Source: Ignavibacteriales bacterium
GTDB taxonomy: Bacteria > Bacteroidota > Ignavibacteria > Ignavibacteriales > Ignavibacteriaceae
Length of the DNA: 64,000 nt
Assembly: GCA_016709765.1 (NCBI GenBank)
Contig: JADJMD010000012.1
Location: 62,001-126,000, forward strand
Direction: 5' to 3'
In this document: positions 17,604 through 26,920 of the stretch, piece by piece
Numbering within the stretch: the stretch's first letter is position 1
How the letters are laid out: every line of letters begins with the position of its first letter
Made by a program: the position numbers and the translations under genes
The notes under the pieces: generated by a model
What the model saw: only the letters and a program-made list of their open reading frames with translations
What the model was told of the DNA's origin: nothing
Database searches by the model: none

Positions 17604-18764
17604 TTATCCTACAAATCTAAAACCATCAACAATTTTTGTTTTAAGTGCTCGCTGAATTGGAAAAATTGATGCAAGTACACCGATTAATATTGCTGCACTC
17701 ATTGCGAGAATAGTTGTAATTGGCTCTATAAAAAAGAACGGGAAAAAACCTTTCGGAATTGCCTGTTCAAATCCTGCAACAATTGGATATGTTAGTGCGA
17801 CACCAATTCCGCCTCCTATTAAAGCTATCACCATTGATTCGCCTAATATTAAACCAACAATGTGGAATGCAGAGAATCCTAAAGTTTTTAAAACAGCATA
17901 TTCACGAGTTCTTTCTCTTGCTGACATTATCATTGTATTTGCCAGCACCAGCATAATAATTCCGATTATCACGAATGACATAAAATTCATAGCAGTTATA
18001 ATTGCGCCAGATGCAGAAACAAATCCTTGAGTGAATGCCTTTTCAGTTTCAGTTTTGGTCTCAGCTGCAGAGTTCTTAAAGATCGCATCAATCTGATCTG
18101 ATATTTCCGCAGAATTATTCGGATCTTTTATTAAAACAATATACCATCCAACCTCACCAGCTCGAACAGGAGATTCAATTTTCATTCTTTCATCAACATA
18201 AGCCCAATGAAACAACATCTGTGTACCATCAGTATTTTTATTCTGTGGTTTATAAATACCACGCACAATAAATTCCCATCTTCCGGGAAAAATATCGCCC
18301 TCCAATACCATTTGATCACCGATTTTAATATTGTATTCTTTTGCAATACTTTCTCCGATCACGCAGGAACTTCTTTCTTTTTTAAAGTTTGCAAGTTCTT
18401 CATCCGAGATTAAAAACTCTTGCATAACATCAAAAATAGTTTCAGGATCAACAGCTAATCGAGCAAAGAAATTATTTCTATCTTTATAAATACCTCCAAA
18501 CCAGTTTGCATAACTCACGGTTTTAACACCCTCTACTGCTTTAATTTTATCTCTATAGGCATAAGGTAAAGGGAATAGAAATGATACAGCCTGCCGAGTA
18601 ATTAAGCGATTCGCTGAAGCGGCATCAACACTGGAATCCCAAACCGTAACAACGGTTCTGAGTAATCCAAATGCAACAACAGCTATTACAATTCCTAGGA
18701 TTGTTAGAGACGTTCTAAGTTTGTGTCTAAGTGCATTTTTGAAAATGAGTTTTAATATTTTCAT
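17604..18764 (-). CDS. FtsX-like ABC exporter permease 1
   Basis: 386 residues with the same architecture as the gene downstream: N-terminal span (about 15-37), a periplasmic domain to about 255, and three C-terminal spans. The ARERTREYAVLKTLGFS stretch near 290 is the conserved FtsX-domain region. Two different permeases suggest a heterodimer. The start follows the ATPase gene stop by one base, implying translational coupling. Family relatives export lipoproteins, peptides or drugs; nothing here shows which. Confidence 0.88.
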   Translation of the reverse strand: MKILKLIFKNALRHKLRTSLTILGIVIAVVAFGLLRTVVTVWDSSVDAASANRLITRQAVSFLFPLPYAYRDKIKAVEGVKTVSYANWFGGIYKDRNNFFARLAVDPETIFDVMQEFLISDEELANFKKERSSCVIGESIAKEYNIKIGDQMVLEGDIFPGRWEFIVRGIYKPQNKNTDGTQMLFHWAYVDERMKIESPVRAGEVGWYIVLIKDPNNSAEISDQIDAIFKNSAAETKTETEKAFTQGFVSASGAIITAMNFMSFVIIGIIMLVLANTMIMSARERTREYAVLKTLGFSAFHIVGLILGESMVIALIGGGIGVALTYPIVAGFEQAIPKGFFPFFFIEPITTILAMSAAILIGVLASIFPIQRALKTKIVDGFRFVG

Positions 18765-18765
18765 T

Positions 18766-19443
18766 TTATGCTCCTACCAGATCGCCTTTTTCAAGCTGCT
18801 TTATAATTCTTGCTCGTTCTGCTGCGTGTGGATCGTGAGTTACCATAATAATTGTTTTTTGAAATTCTTTATTAAGTCTTTCCATCAAAGTAAGAATTTC
18901 CTCAGCAGATGTCCTATCAAGATCACCCGTCGGTTCATCTGCAACAATTAAAACAGGATCTGTAACAATCGCTCTCGCTATAGCAACTCTTTGTTCCTGT
19001 CCTCCTGAAAGTTGTTTTGGAGAGTGGTGCATTCTATCACCAAGTCCTACAAGAGTTAATGCTGTTTCCACCTGTTTTTTTCTTTGCCCTTTTGAAAGGT
19101 TTGTGAGTAATAAGGGTAACTCAACATTTTCAAATGCGGTTAGAACCGGAATTAAATTATAAAATTGGAAAATAAATCCAACATTGTTTGCACGCCATTT
19201 TGCAAGTGCTGACTCACCTAATGTCGAAATATTAGTTCCATCAATAATAATATTCCCGTTACTAGGTTTATCAATTCCAGCTATAAGATTTAACAAAGTT
19301 GTTTTACCTGAACCTGATGGTCCCATCAGTGCAAGAAATTCTCCTTGTTCAACAGTTATAGAAATATTATTTAACACCGGTATTTCAATACTATTTCTCC
19401 AGTAGGATTTAGAAACATTTTGAACGTTAATCAATGTTGCCAT
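18766..19443 (-). CDS. ABC transporter ATPase, MacB/LolD type
   Basis: 225 residues, standard length. Walker A is GPSGSGKTT near residue 42, signature LSGGQEQRVAIARA near 144, Walker B VLIVADEPTGDLD near 166, and the H-loop VTHDPHAAERA near 202. The signature has E in place of the more common Q-R order (GGQEQR), a minor variation also seen in this family. It energises the two FtsX-type permeases downstream. The upstream spacer holds half of a GTCATTGCGAG element. Confidence 0.92.
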   Translation of the reverse strand: MATLINVQNVSKSYWRNSIEIPVLNNISITVEQGEFLALMGPSGSGKTTLLNLIAGIDKPSNGNIIIDGTNISTLGESALAKWRANNVGFIFQFYNLIPVLTAFENVELPLLLTNLSKGQRKKQVETALTLVGLGDRMHHSPKQLSGGQEQRVAIARAIVTDPVLIVADEPTGDLDRTSAEEILTLMERLNKEFQKTIIMVTHDPHAAERARIIKQLEKGDLVGA

Positions 19444-19472
19444 TTATTCTCCAAGTTAATTCTAATTTTATT

Positions 19473-19505
19473 GTCATTTCGAATCCCGAAGGGATGAAGC
19501 AATCT
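19473..19505. repeat. GTCATTGCGAG-family half element, copy 6
   Basis: gtcatttcgaatcccgaagggatgaagcaatct resembles the left arm of the copies in the 2.9-9.3 kb region (gtcattgcga...gaagcaatct), with no right arm. It lies between the HlyD and ATPase genes. Confidence 0.75.
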
Positions 19506-19546
19506 ATTAAATAGAAAATTATCTCTGTTCGATAATTTATATTTTA

Positions 19547-20728
19547 TTACTCAGTGATTTTTACTTCCGCGCCATTCTTAATTTTATCGTCGAGTTTGTC
19601 GATAACTTTTTGCCCGGATATCAAACCTGAAATAACCTCCACATAAGAACCTAGAGTTTGTCCGGTGATAATTTCATTTTTAACTGCTTTATTATCTAGG
19701 ATAGTAAATACATACTTCTTTTCCCCATCGATTCTTACCGAAGATGATGGAATAACCAGAATTGGTTTCTGGTTTGTGATCGATGTATCAACAGGTTCTG
19801 TAAAAAATGAAACCTTTGCACTCATCTCAGGAAGTACTCTTAAATCATAATTCTTAAATCCAACTTTAACAAGAACAGTTGCTTTAGATCTATCAGCAGT
19901 TGGAACAATCTTAAAAACATAAGCAGAGTAACTTTTTTCTGGATAAGCATCTAAAATTATTTCACAATCCTGATTAACCTTTATCTTTTCAATGTTTGAT
20001 TCAGAAACGTCCGCTTCAACAAGCAAAGATTTCATATCTGCAATTGTAACAACAGCGGTTTTTGATGTTGTGCTTCCGCCAAAAGGAGCAACAATTTCTC
20101 CAATTTCCGCATTTTTTGTAAGAACAGTTCCATCAAAGGGCGCTCGGATGAGTGTATTTTCTATTGCAACTTCAAATTGTTTGATTCTTGCATTGGCAAT
20201 ATCAATCGATGCAAGTAATCTATCATATCCAGCTTTCGCCTGATCAAAGGTCTGTTGAGAACTTAACCCTTTTTGATATAATTCTTTTTCTCGGTTAAAA
20301 GTGTTTTCCGCACTCACCAAGTCAGCAATATATAATTGAAGATTAGCTTTTGCTTCCTCAAGCTGGGGAAGAATATCTGTATTTTCTAATTTCCCGATAA
20401 TTTGATTTTTAACTACTTTATCGCCTTCAACAACTCCCAGAAAAATTAATCTGCCTGTGCCTTTAGATGCTATTGCAGCCTTTCGTTGAGCAACAACATA
20501 TCCACTTGCTTGAAGTGAAGCAGTAGTTTGTCCAGGTTTTTGAAGCACTGCAGTAGTAAGTTTTACTTCTACTGAGTTACCAAGTACAGAAGTAATAATA
20601 AAGTATCCAATAACAAATAAAACAATTACTCCAATTAGAATAAGAATATTTTTTTTACTCGAGTTTACTTCTGGTTTATTAGATCTATCAATTCTTAAAG
20701 AAGATAAGTCAGCGTTTTTAGTTTCCAT
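19547..20728 (-). CDS. HlyD-family periplasmic adaptor subunit
   Basis: 393 residues: a cytoplasmic N-terminus of about 25 residues, one membrane span (about 27-48), then a split biotinyl-lipoyl domain (RKAAIASKGTGRL; APFDGTVLTKNAEIGE near 215) around a coiled-coil hairpin (about 125-205), followed by beta-barrel and membrane-proximal domains. It is the membrane-fusion partner for the ABC exporter encoded directly downstream, and would link it to an outer-membrane channel not present in the window. Confidence 0.9.
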   Translation of the reverse strand: METKNADLSSLRIDRSNKPEVNSSKKNILILIGVIVLFVIGYFIITSVLGNSVEVKLTTAVLQKPGQTTASLQASGYVVAQRKAAIASKGTGRLIFLGVVEGDKVVKNQIIGKLENTDILPQLEEAKANLQLYIADLVSAENTFNREKELYQKGLSSQQTFDQAKAGYDRLLASIDIANARIKQFEVAIENTLIRAPFDGTVLTKNAEIGEIVAPFGGSTTSKTAVVTIADMKSLLVEADVSESNIEKIKVNQDCEIILDAYPEKSYSAYVFKIVPTADRSKATVLVKVGFKNYDLRVLPEMSAKVSFFTEPVDTSITNQKPILVIPSSSVRIDGEKKYVFTILDNKAVKNEIITGQTLGSYVEVISGLISGQKVIDKLDDKIKNGAEVKITE

Positions 20729-20830
20729 TGAAATAGTATTATTAATGAATATGTAAAAATATGTAAACCGAAAAAGGAGCCCAAAAGTTCAGTGATAAGT
20801 GGCACATATAAAGGTTGAGCGAAATATAAA

Positions 20831-20856
20831 AAAAGGGAATTAAATAATTCTCTTTT
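20831..20856 (-). terminator. Rho-independent terminator after the S37 peptidase gene
   Basis: Stem aaaagggaatt/aattctctttt (one mismatch) with a 4-base loop; on the minus strand it is followed by a T run. It closes the activase-dehydratase-peptidase operon. Confidence 0.75.
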
Positions 20857-20871
20857 TCGTTTAATTAATGA

Positions 20872-22176
20872 TTAATTTTTATCCTCAATTTCCAACTCTA
20901 ACCATGCTTCAAGTCGTTTATAAATTAATTCTTTATCAGATTTGGAAAAATTTTTAATTCTTGATCTGTGTGTTCCACTTGGCAAAACCATTTTCAAAGA
21001 ATTTGTTTTACCAGACAAACAAACACCTGGGGCAGTCCAGGGATCATTACCGCCATAAATAAAAATACAATTTTTGGCTTCATTCATCGCCCACTGATCA
21101 ATATCCTTTAATAACCTTGGGTCGTAGGTTGGATTAGAATTTTGGGGAATGAAAAATTCAGTCTTTCCATCAGCATATTTCAGAAAGTCTTTAAATTGTT
21201 TAATTTCATAAGCATAATAACCAAACTCAGTATAACACTGATAAAAAAAGGGATAGCTATCAATTATATCACCATCGCTAAAATAAGAAACACCGCCATT
21301 CGCTAGTAAATGATCCCAAATTTCTTCAATTGAAGAAGTTGGATCAGGAATTTCAGAACAATTATTTCTTCCCCATTGCCAAAATGCAAAAGAGTATTCT
21401 AATACAGCATATTCAAATGCCTTTTCAGATCCAACAATATTATAAGTTAGTTTTTTATCTTCACCATTTTTAATAAATACCGGATACAATTCATCGCGTT
21501 TTTCAAAACAAAGTTTTTGAAAATTGTAAATATTTTCTCGGCATTCCGGAGTTGATACAGTTTTTATCCATTCATACACACGCTGATCTTCCGTTGAAGT
21601 ATTTAATGGTGCTACATATGGAACTGAAACATCTGCGTCATCCGGGTAAAAATATCTGTGGAAGATAGCACAAGAACCGCCTTTACTAATACCTGTAGTT
21701 ATCCACTTCCCTGGGTAATATTCTTTAAATAATTCAATAATTCTGTGATGATCATCAGCGGCCTGTTTAATCGTTAAATATTTCCAATCAAAAGGGGAAG
21801 GAACAGATTCACCAAAATATCTATGCTCAACCATAATTTGGTTACAATTTAATATTCTACTTAGCTCAGTTGTGCGATTATTGACTGCATATCCATCGAG
21901 TTCAATTACCATAGGTCTTTCTTTATTAACGTGTGATAAAAAAAGCTGTTCTTTTAATTTGGGTCCATTTGGGTTATTATGATCTATGGGTTGAGTAATA
22001 AATATTTCATAAGCTTCAGTAAAAATATTATCAGCTTTGATTGGAGTTACTTCAATATCGGGTAAAGATTTTAGCCATAAATAAAGATCAGTTTCCTGTG
22101 TGTTGTCTAATTGTGAAATTGAGTTTGTCGTTGAAATAAAAAATAACAGCAATATGGCTAATAATTTTTGTTTCAT
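20872..22176 (-). CDS. Secreted S37-type serine peptidase
   Basis: 434 residues from the ATG at 22176. That start places a gga-containing site about 7 bases upstream and begins a clean signal peptide (MKQKLLAILLLFFISTTNSISQ); the ATG 12 bp upstream is less likely. The nucleophile elbow is GISKGGS, preceded by a VEHRYFGES stretch and followed by YFYPDDADVSVPYVAP, resembling the S37 (PS-10) tripeptidyl aminopeptidases, related to S28 prolyl peptidases. Late Asp and His (GGNDPWTAPG; SGTHRSRI) complete a triad. It follows the dehydratase gene by 26 bp, so a role in releasing proline- or hydroxyproline-containing peptides is attractive inference. Confidence 0.82.
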   Translation of the reverse strand: MKQKLLAILLLFFISTTNSISQLDNTQETDLYLWLKSLPDIEVTPIKADNIFTEAYEIFITQPIDHNNPNGPKLKEQLFLSHVNKERPMVIELDGYAVNNRTTELSRILNCNQIMVEHRYFGESVPSPFDWKYLTIKQAADDHHRIIELFKEYYPGKWITTGISKGGSCAIFHRYFYPDDADVSVPYVAPLNTSTEDQRVYEWIKTVSTPECRENIYNFQKLCFEKRDELYPVFIKNGEDKKLTYNIVGSEKAFEYAVLEYSFAFWQWGRNNCSEIPDPTSSIEEIWDHLLANGGVSYFSDGDIIDSYPFFYQCYTEFGYYAYEIKQFKDFLKYADGKTEFFIPQNSNPTYDPRLLKDIDQWAMNEAKNCIFIYGGNDPWTAPGVCLSGKTNSLKMVLPSGTHRSRIKNFSKSDKELIYKRLEAWLELEIEDKN

Positions 22177-22202
22177 ATATGTTTCCATAATTTAATAACG
22201 TT

Positions 22203-24566
22203 TTAAAAGTTTGAATGTTCGGTTCGATGAATAATTTCTTCCTGTAAATCTATTCCAAGATTCACAAAATAATCACTGTAACCAGCAACCCGTACAATAA
22301 GATCACGATAATTTTCCGGTTCTTTCTGGGCTTTTCGGAGTATATCAGCGTTTACAACATTGAATTGAATGTGATGACCATCCATTTTAAAATATGAACG
22401 AATTAAATGTAAGACACTTTCTATTCCTGTTTCGTCTTCTAAAATCTGAGGTGTGAATTTTTGATTCAGTAATGTACCTCCGGTTCTTAAGTGATCGATC
22501 TTTGCAGCAGATTTTAGAACAGCAGTGGGCCCATTTCTATCAGCTCCTTGCACTGGAGAAATTCCTTCCGAAACCGGTTTCATTGCAAGCCTTCCATCTG
22601 GTGTTGCCCCGATTACACTTCCGAAATAAACATGACAAGTTGTTGGAAGAAGATTAATTCTATAATGCCCACCTTTTGTATTGGGTCTTCCATCAATAGC
22701 ATTAAAATAAATTTCAAAAACTTCTTTAAGAATTTCATCAGCATAATGATCATCATTTCCATACTTAGGAGTTTCATCCCAAATAGCTTTTCTGATTTTA
22801 TCAAATCCCTTAAAATTATATTTCATTGCCTCTAAAAGTTCATTTAGAGTGAATTTCTTTTGATCATAAACATTATATTTTATTGAGGAAAGCGAATCGG
22901 TTATCGTCCCCATCCCAACACCTTGAATGTAAGAAGTATTATAACGTGCTCCTCCTTCATTGTAATCCCTACCATTTAAGATACAATCATCAACTAAAAC
23001 CGATAAAAATGGTGCTGGAAGATATTGAGCCCAAAGTCTTTCAATTATTAAATTCCCTTTTATTTTGATGTTAACAAAGTGCATTAATTGTTTTTTAAAT
23101 ACATCTATTAAATCATTATAATTATTAAAGTTAGTTGAATTATCTGAGATAATACCAATTGTTTTGCCAGTTCGGATGTCTAGCCCATTGTTAAGACTAA
23201 TTTCTAATACTTTTGGAATATTAAAATATCCGGTGAGGATATAACTTTCTTTACCAAAAGCACCGGTTTCCACACAACCACTTGCTCCGCCATTTCTTGC
23301 ATCAACAAGTGATTTACCAACACGAAGCATTTCCTGAATTAAAGCCTCGGTATTAAAAATTGAAGGCTGACCAAATCCAGTTTTTGTGATATTTAAAGTT
23401 CTTCTTAAAAATTGATCCGGGTTTTTCTTACTCACTTGTACCATAGAACTCGGTTGCAGCAGACGCATCTCTTCAATTACATCAAGAATAAGATAAGTTA
23501 ACTCATTCACACCATCCTCGCCATAAGGTGTAACCCCGCCAAGATTTATTAAACAGAAATCTGTGTAAGTATTACTTTCTTGTGCTGTAACTCCAACCTT
23601 TGGTGGAGCTGGCTGATTATGAAATTTTATCCAGAAAGATTCAAGTAGTTCTTTAGCCTGATCTTTATTTAGTAAACCACTTTCAATATCTCTTTTATAA
23701 AATGGGTATAAATGTTGATCAATTCTACCAGGATTAAATGAATCCCACGTATTTAATTCGCTTATTACGCCAATGTGAACAAACCAATAGTATTGCAACG
23801 CTTCCCAGAAAGTATTTGGAGCATTTTCTGGAACACGGTTACAAATACCTGAAAGTGTTTCAAGCTCATTTTTTCTTTCAAAATCTTTTTCTTTAACAGC
23901 TAAATCAATTAAATAATTAGAATATCTTTTTGCAAACATTATTAAAGCATCAACAGCAATCTTCATCGCATTTAATTCTTCACGCTTTTCCAAAGCAGAC
24001 TTATCATTGTAAAAATCCAATCCAGAAAGACTTTCGTTGATATCTTTTCGAAAATCCTTAAATCCTTTCTTATAAATCTTATCATCAAGTACTGTGTGTC
24101 CAGGAGCTCGTTGTTCCATAAATTCGGTAAAGATTCCAGCCTCATAAGCATCTTTCCAATCCTGATCTAATTCACCGAAAATTCTATCACGCAAAGATCG
24201 CCCCATCCAAAATGGAATGATTTCGCTTTCCTGAAAACGCTTTGTTTCATCATCAACCTTAAAAGATATTTTTTCCCGTGTATCCAAAATTTCAAAGTCT
24301 TGTATTGAATGAGTACAAATTTCAGGATAAGTTGAAGTAGCTGCAGGTCGAGGTCCCCTTTCACCAACTATTAGTTCCCCATCATTTATGCAGAGTGCTT
24401 TGTTTTCCAATAAATATTTAAAAGCTAATGCTCTTGCTAAGGGTATAGAAACTCTTTCTGCTTTTCCACTCTTATAAAATTCAGTAATTAGTCTTGCTCT
24501 TTCAAGATCAATCGATGGAATTGCATTAAGAGTTTGTTCACGAAGTTTTTTTATTCTTTCGTACAT
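22203..24566 (-). CDS. hypD: Glycyl radical enzyme, probable trans-4-hydroxy-L-proline dehydratase
   Basis: 787 residues. The thiyl radical cysteine is Cys431 with partner Glu433 (GASGCVETG), and the glycyl radical is Gly762 (RVAGYSD). These are each three less than the Cys434/Glu436/Gly765 I recall for Clostridioides difficile HypD. Long stretches (RAPGHTV.D, WFVHIGV.SELN.WD.F.PGR.DQH, NQPAPPKVG, GARYNT.YIQGVG) also match that enzyme rather than pyruvate formate-lyase, choline lyase or glycerol dehydratase. HypD dehydrates hydroxyproline to pyrroline-5-carboxylate under anoxia. Its activase is immediately upstream (2 bp). No proC is in the window. The name should not be confused with the hydrogenase gene hypD. 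Confidence 0.88.
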   Translation of the reverse strand: MYERIKKLREQTLNAIPSIDLERARLITEFYKSGKAERVSIPLARALAFKYLLENKALCINDGELIVGERGPRPAATSTYPEICTHSIQDFEILDTREKISFKVDDETKRFQESEIIPFWMGRSLRDRIFGELDQDWKDAYEAGIFTEFMEQRAPGHTVLDDKIYKKGFKDFRKDINESLSGLDFYNDKSALEKREELNAMKIAVDALIMFAKRYSNYLIDLAVKEKDFERKNELETLSGICNRVPENAPNTFWEALQYYWFVHIGVISELNTWDSFNPGRIDQHLYPFYKRDIESGLLNKDQAKELLESFWIKFHNQPAPPKVGVTAQESNTYTDFCLINLGGVTPYGEDGVNELTYLILDVIEEMRLLQPSSMVQVSKKNPDQFLRRTLNITKTGFGQPSIFNTEALIQEMLRVGKSLVDARNGGASGCVETGAFGKESYILTGYFNIPKVLEISLNNGLDIRTGKTIGIISDNSTNFNNYNDLIDVFKKQLMHFVNIKIKGNLIIERLWAQYLPAPFLSVLVDDCILNGRDYNEGGARYNTSYIQGVGMGTITDSLSSIKYNVYDQKKFTLNELLEAMKYNFKGFDKIRKAIWDETPKYGNDDHYADEILKEVFEIYFNAIDGRPNTKGGHYRINLLPTTCHVYFGSVIGATPDGRLAMKPVSEGISPVQGADRNGPTAVLKSAAKIDHLRTGGTLLNQKFTPQILEDETGIESVLHLIRSYFKMDGHHIQFNVVNADILRKAQKEPENYRDLIVRVAGYSDYFVNLGIDLQEEIIHRTEHSNF

Positions 24567-24568
24567 TT

Positions 24569-25369
24569 TTACCCTTTCAAAGATACTTTTACATCAAGCG
24601 TATCAAATAATGATTTTATTTCTTGCAGTTTTTCATTGCTTTGGGTTTGGAGTTCGCCAAGCTTTGAAAGTGTATTGAATCGTTTATATTTTGATTCTGA
24701 AATTTTATTATACGGCAATAAATCAATTTGCCTGATATTTTTTAACGTTGCTAAAAAAGAGACTGTGTCATCCAAATTTTTTATTGTGTCCGTAATACCT
24801 GGAATCAATGGGATTCTTATTACTACTTTATTTCCTAGTTCTGTGAGATGTTTTAGATTATAAAGAATTAATTCATTTGAAACATCAGTAAATTTTATAT
24901 GGTCATTCTCATTAACTAGTTTAATATCGTATAAAAAAATATCAGTATCCATATAGATTTTTTTAAAAGACTCAAATGGTGCATAACCTGAAGTATCAAT
25001 TGCAGTTTTTAATCCAAGTGATTTACATTCTTTTAAACATTCACTAACAAATTTATGCTGTATTAGAGGTTCACCACCGGAAAACGTAACCCCTCCGGAA
25101 GACTGGTCATAAAATACTCGGTCTCTAACCAATTCATCAATTAATTCGTCAACCGAGTATTGCTTCCCGAAAATAGTATCTTCTAGACATTCTTTGTTAA
25201 AAGTTGAAGAAATTGATTTAACTTGGTAGGATTCTGAAAACTCACGAATACTTTCAGGATTTTGACACCACCAGCACCTTAAAGAACATCCTTTTAGAAA
25301 TACTGTTGTTCTAATTCCAGGCCCATCATGAAGTGCAAATCTTTTAATATCAAATACAAGACCGTTCAA
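24569..25369 (-). CDS. Glycyl radical enzyme activase (radical SAM)
   Basis: 266 residues. The radical SAM cluster is CSLRCWWC (Cys28, Cys32, Cys35), preceded by the typical HDGPGIRTTVFLKG and followed by SAM-binding SGGEP near 98-101. It generates the glycyl radical on the dehydratase encoded 2 bp downstream. Most non-PFL activases carry a ferredoxin-like insert with eight cysteines between these motifs. Here the insert is about 45 residues with a single Cys61, so auxiliary iron-sulfur clusters appear lost. That is unusual for a HypD partner. Confidence 0.9.
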   Translation of the reverse strand: MNGLVFDIKRFALHDGPGIRTTVFLKGCSLRCWWCQNPESIREFSESYQVKSISSTFNKECLEDTIFGKQYSVDELIDELVRDRVFYDQSSGGVTFSGGEPLIQHKFVSECLKECKSLGLKTAIDTSGYAPFESFKKIYMDTDIFLYDIKLVNENDHIKFTDVSNELILYNLKHLTELGNKVVIRIPLIPGITDTIKNLDDTVSFLATLKNIRQIDLLPYNKISESKYKRFNTLSKLGELQTQSNEKLQEIKSLFDTLDVKVSLKG

Positions 25370-25459
25370 ATTTTTTCTTTCAAAACGATTTATTTAATAT
25401 GTTAAAATTTCAAAAAAAGGTATGAACTACAATCTTTTTCCAAAAATAATTTTGATGAT

Positions 25460-26920
25460 TTAGTGAACCTTAAATTTATTGAATCCACCGCCAAATGATG
25501 TTATCCAAAGATCACCATTTAAATCTAAACAACAACTCGTTATTGCATCAGAAGAAATAAGAGAATTTGATTTTTTATAAGATATTGTGCTACCATCCTG
25601 TTTTACTAGTACCAGCCCTTCATTTGTTGAAATCCATTTTCGATTATTTTTGTCAATAAAAACATCATTCAAAATATTAGTGGATGACCCATAATAACTA
25701 TTTGTAAATGATGTTCCATTAAAAATTGAAACACCATTACGACTGCCCAAAACATTTTGATGACAGCTCCATACACTTCCCGTTTGATCAATATCGATTG
25801 CCGATACAATATTAGTAGGGTATAAATAGACTGAATCTGGATAATAAGTTAAAACTCCACTATTAAATTTTATTATGCCGCTATTTGTGGCCAGCCAAAT
25901 AGAATTATCAGAAGCAACTTTCAAATCATTTGTCCATAAATTATAATCGGCATCGTTATAACGAGTCCAGTTGATTCCATCAAACTTATATAACCCTGTT
26001 GAAACACCAATCCAGGTATTGCCAATGTCATCAAAATCAATTGAAAGAATATCGTTAGAGGAAAGCCCGGAATTATTTTTATCATAATTCGTCCAACTAA
26101 CTCCGTTAAATATTCCTATTCCGTTATTAGTGCCGATCCAAATATTATTATTGTTATCTACTTTAATAACATTTATTCGGTTAGATGGAATATTTGAGTT
26201 GGTGATATTATATGTTATAAAATTAAATCCATCAAACTTTTGTAATCCTTTATCTATTGATCCAATCCACTTATAATTATTATGGTCAATAGCTAAAGAT
26301 TTTAGATTATTTGAGACAATCCCGGAATTAAATACCTGAAAATCCACCCACTCAGATGTATCCTGTAAAACATTCGAGTATAAATTTATTTTTCCACTTT
26401 CAACAATTGAATTAAATGTTACAGATCGATGCTCGGGATATGAAAGCGTAATGGTATATTCTCCAGGCAGTAAGTGTTCAATTGTATCGGGAGTTGTTGA
26501 TATAAGTAAGGAATCAAAAATCTTAATTGAAGCGCCAGCGGGAATTGTAAACAAATTTAATTTACCAAACATACTCGGATTATTCATATAATCAATAAAA
26601 AGATTTTTTCCTTCATCCTCAAGAAGTTGCAACGTAAACAGAGAGTCCTTATAGTATTTCTTTTTAAGAGTTACATCGTAAGTTCCAGCATCCAAAAAAG
26701 TAAGACTATCTGGAGTTATGGATCCTGTGTTTTTGCCATTGATAAAAATTGTAAATCCTTGCGGGTTTGAATCGAATATTAGTTTTCCCTTTTGTGGTTC
26801 TGGTTCAACTGGACTTGTAGATAATTGTTTATCACAACTTGAAGTAAATATGGCTAGAATAGGAATAAGAAAAAATAATTTTCTAATCCCGGCAATAGTT
26901 ATAATTGGTTTATAAATCAT
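25460..26920 (-). CDS. Lipoprotein with PEGA domains and two-component-regulator-like propeller
   Basis: 486 residues. An N-terminal hydrophobic segment ends in a lipobox-like IFTSSC, so it is probably a lipoprotein. Two PEGA-type domains follow (about 45-110 and 115-185: NPQGFTIFINGKNTG; IPAGASIKIFDSLL). Then come six or so propeller repeats with the KWIG/NIWIGTNNGI/NTWIGVSTGLYKFDG pattern found in the sensor part of hybrid two-component systems. No kinase follows. Its start overlaps the end of the DUF4249 gene by 11 bp. Surface or periplasmic binding role; ligand unknown. Confidence 0.8.
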   Translation of the reverse strand: MIYKPIITIAGIRKLFFLIPILAIFTSSCDKQLSTSPVEPEPQKGKLIFDSNPQGFTIFINGKNTGSITPDSLTFLDAGTYDVTLKKKYYKDSLFTLQLLEDEGKNLFIDYMNNPSMFGKLNLFTIPAGASIKIFDSLLISTTPDTIEHLLPGEYTITLSYPEHRSVTFNSIVESGKINLYSNVLQDTSEWVDFQVFNSGIVSNNLKSLAIDHNNYKWIGSIDKGLQKFDGFNFITYNITNSNIPSNRINVIKVDNNNNIWIGTNNGIGIFNGVSWTNYDKNNSGLSSNDILSIDFDDIGNTWIGVSTGLYKFDGINWTRYNDADYNLWTNDLKVASDNSIWLATNSGIIKFNSGVLTYYPDSVYLYPTNIVSAIDIDQTGSVWSCHQNVLGSRNGVSIFNGTSFTNSYYGSSTNILNDVFIDKNNRKWISTNEGLVLVKQDGSTISYKKSNSLISSDAITSCCLDLNGDLWITSFGGGFNKFKVH

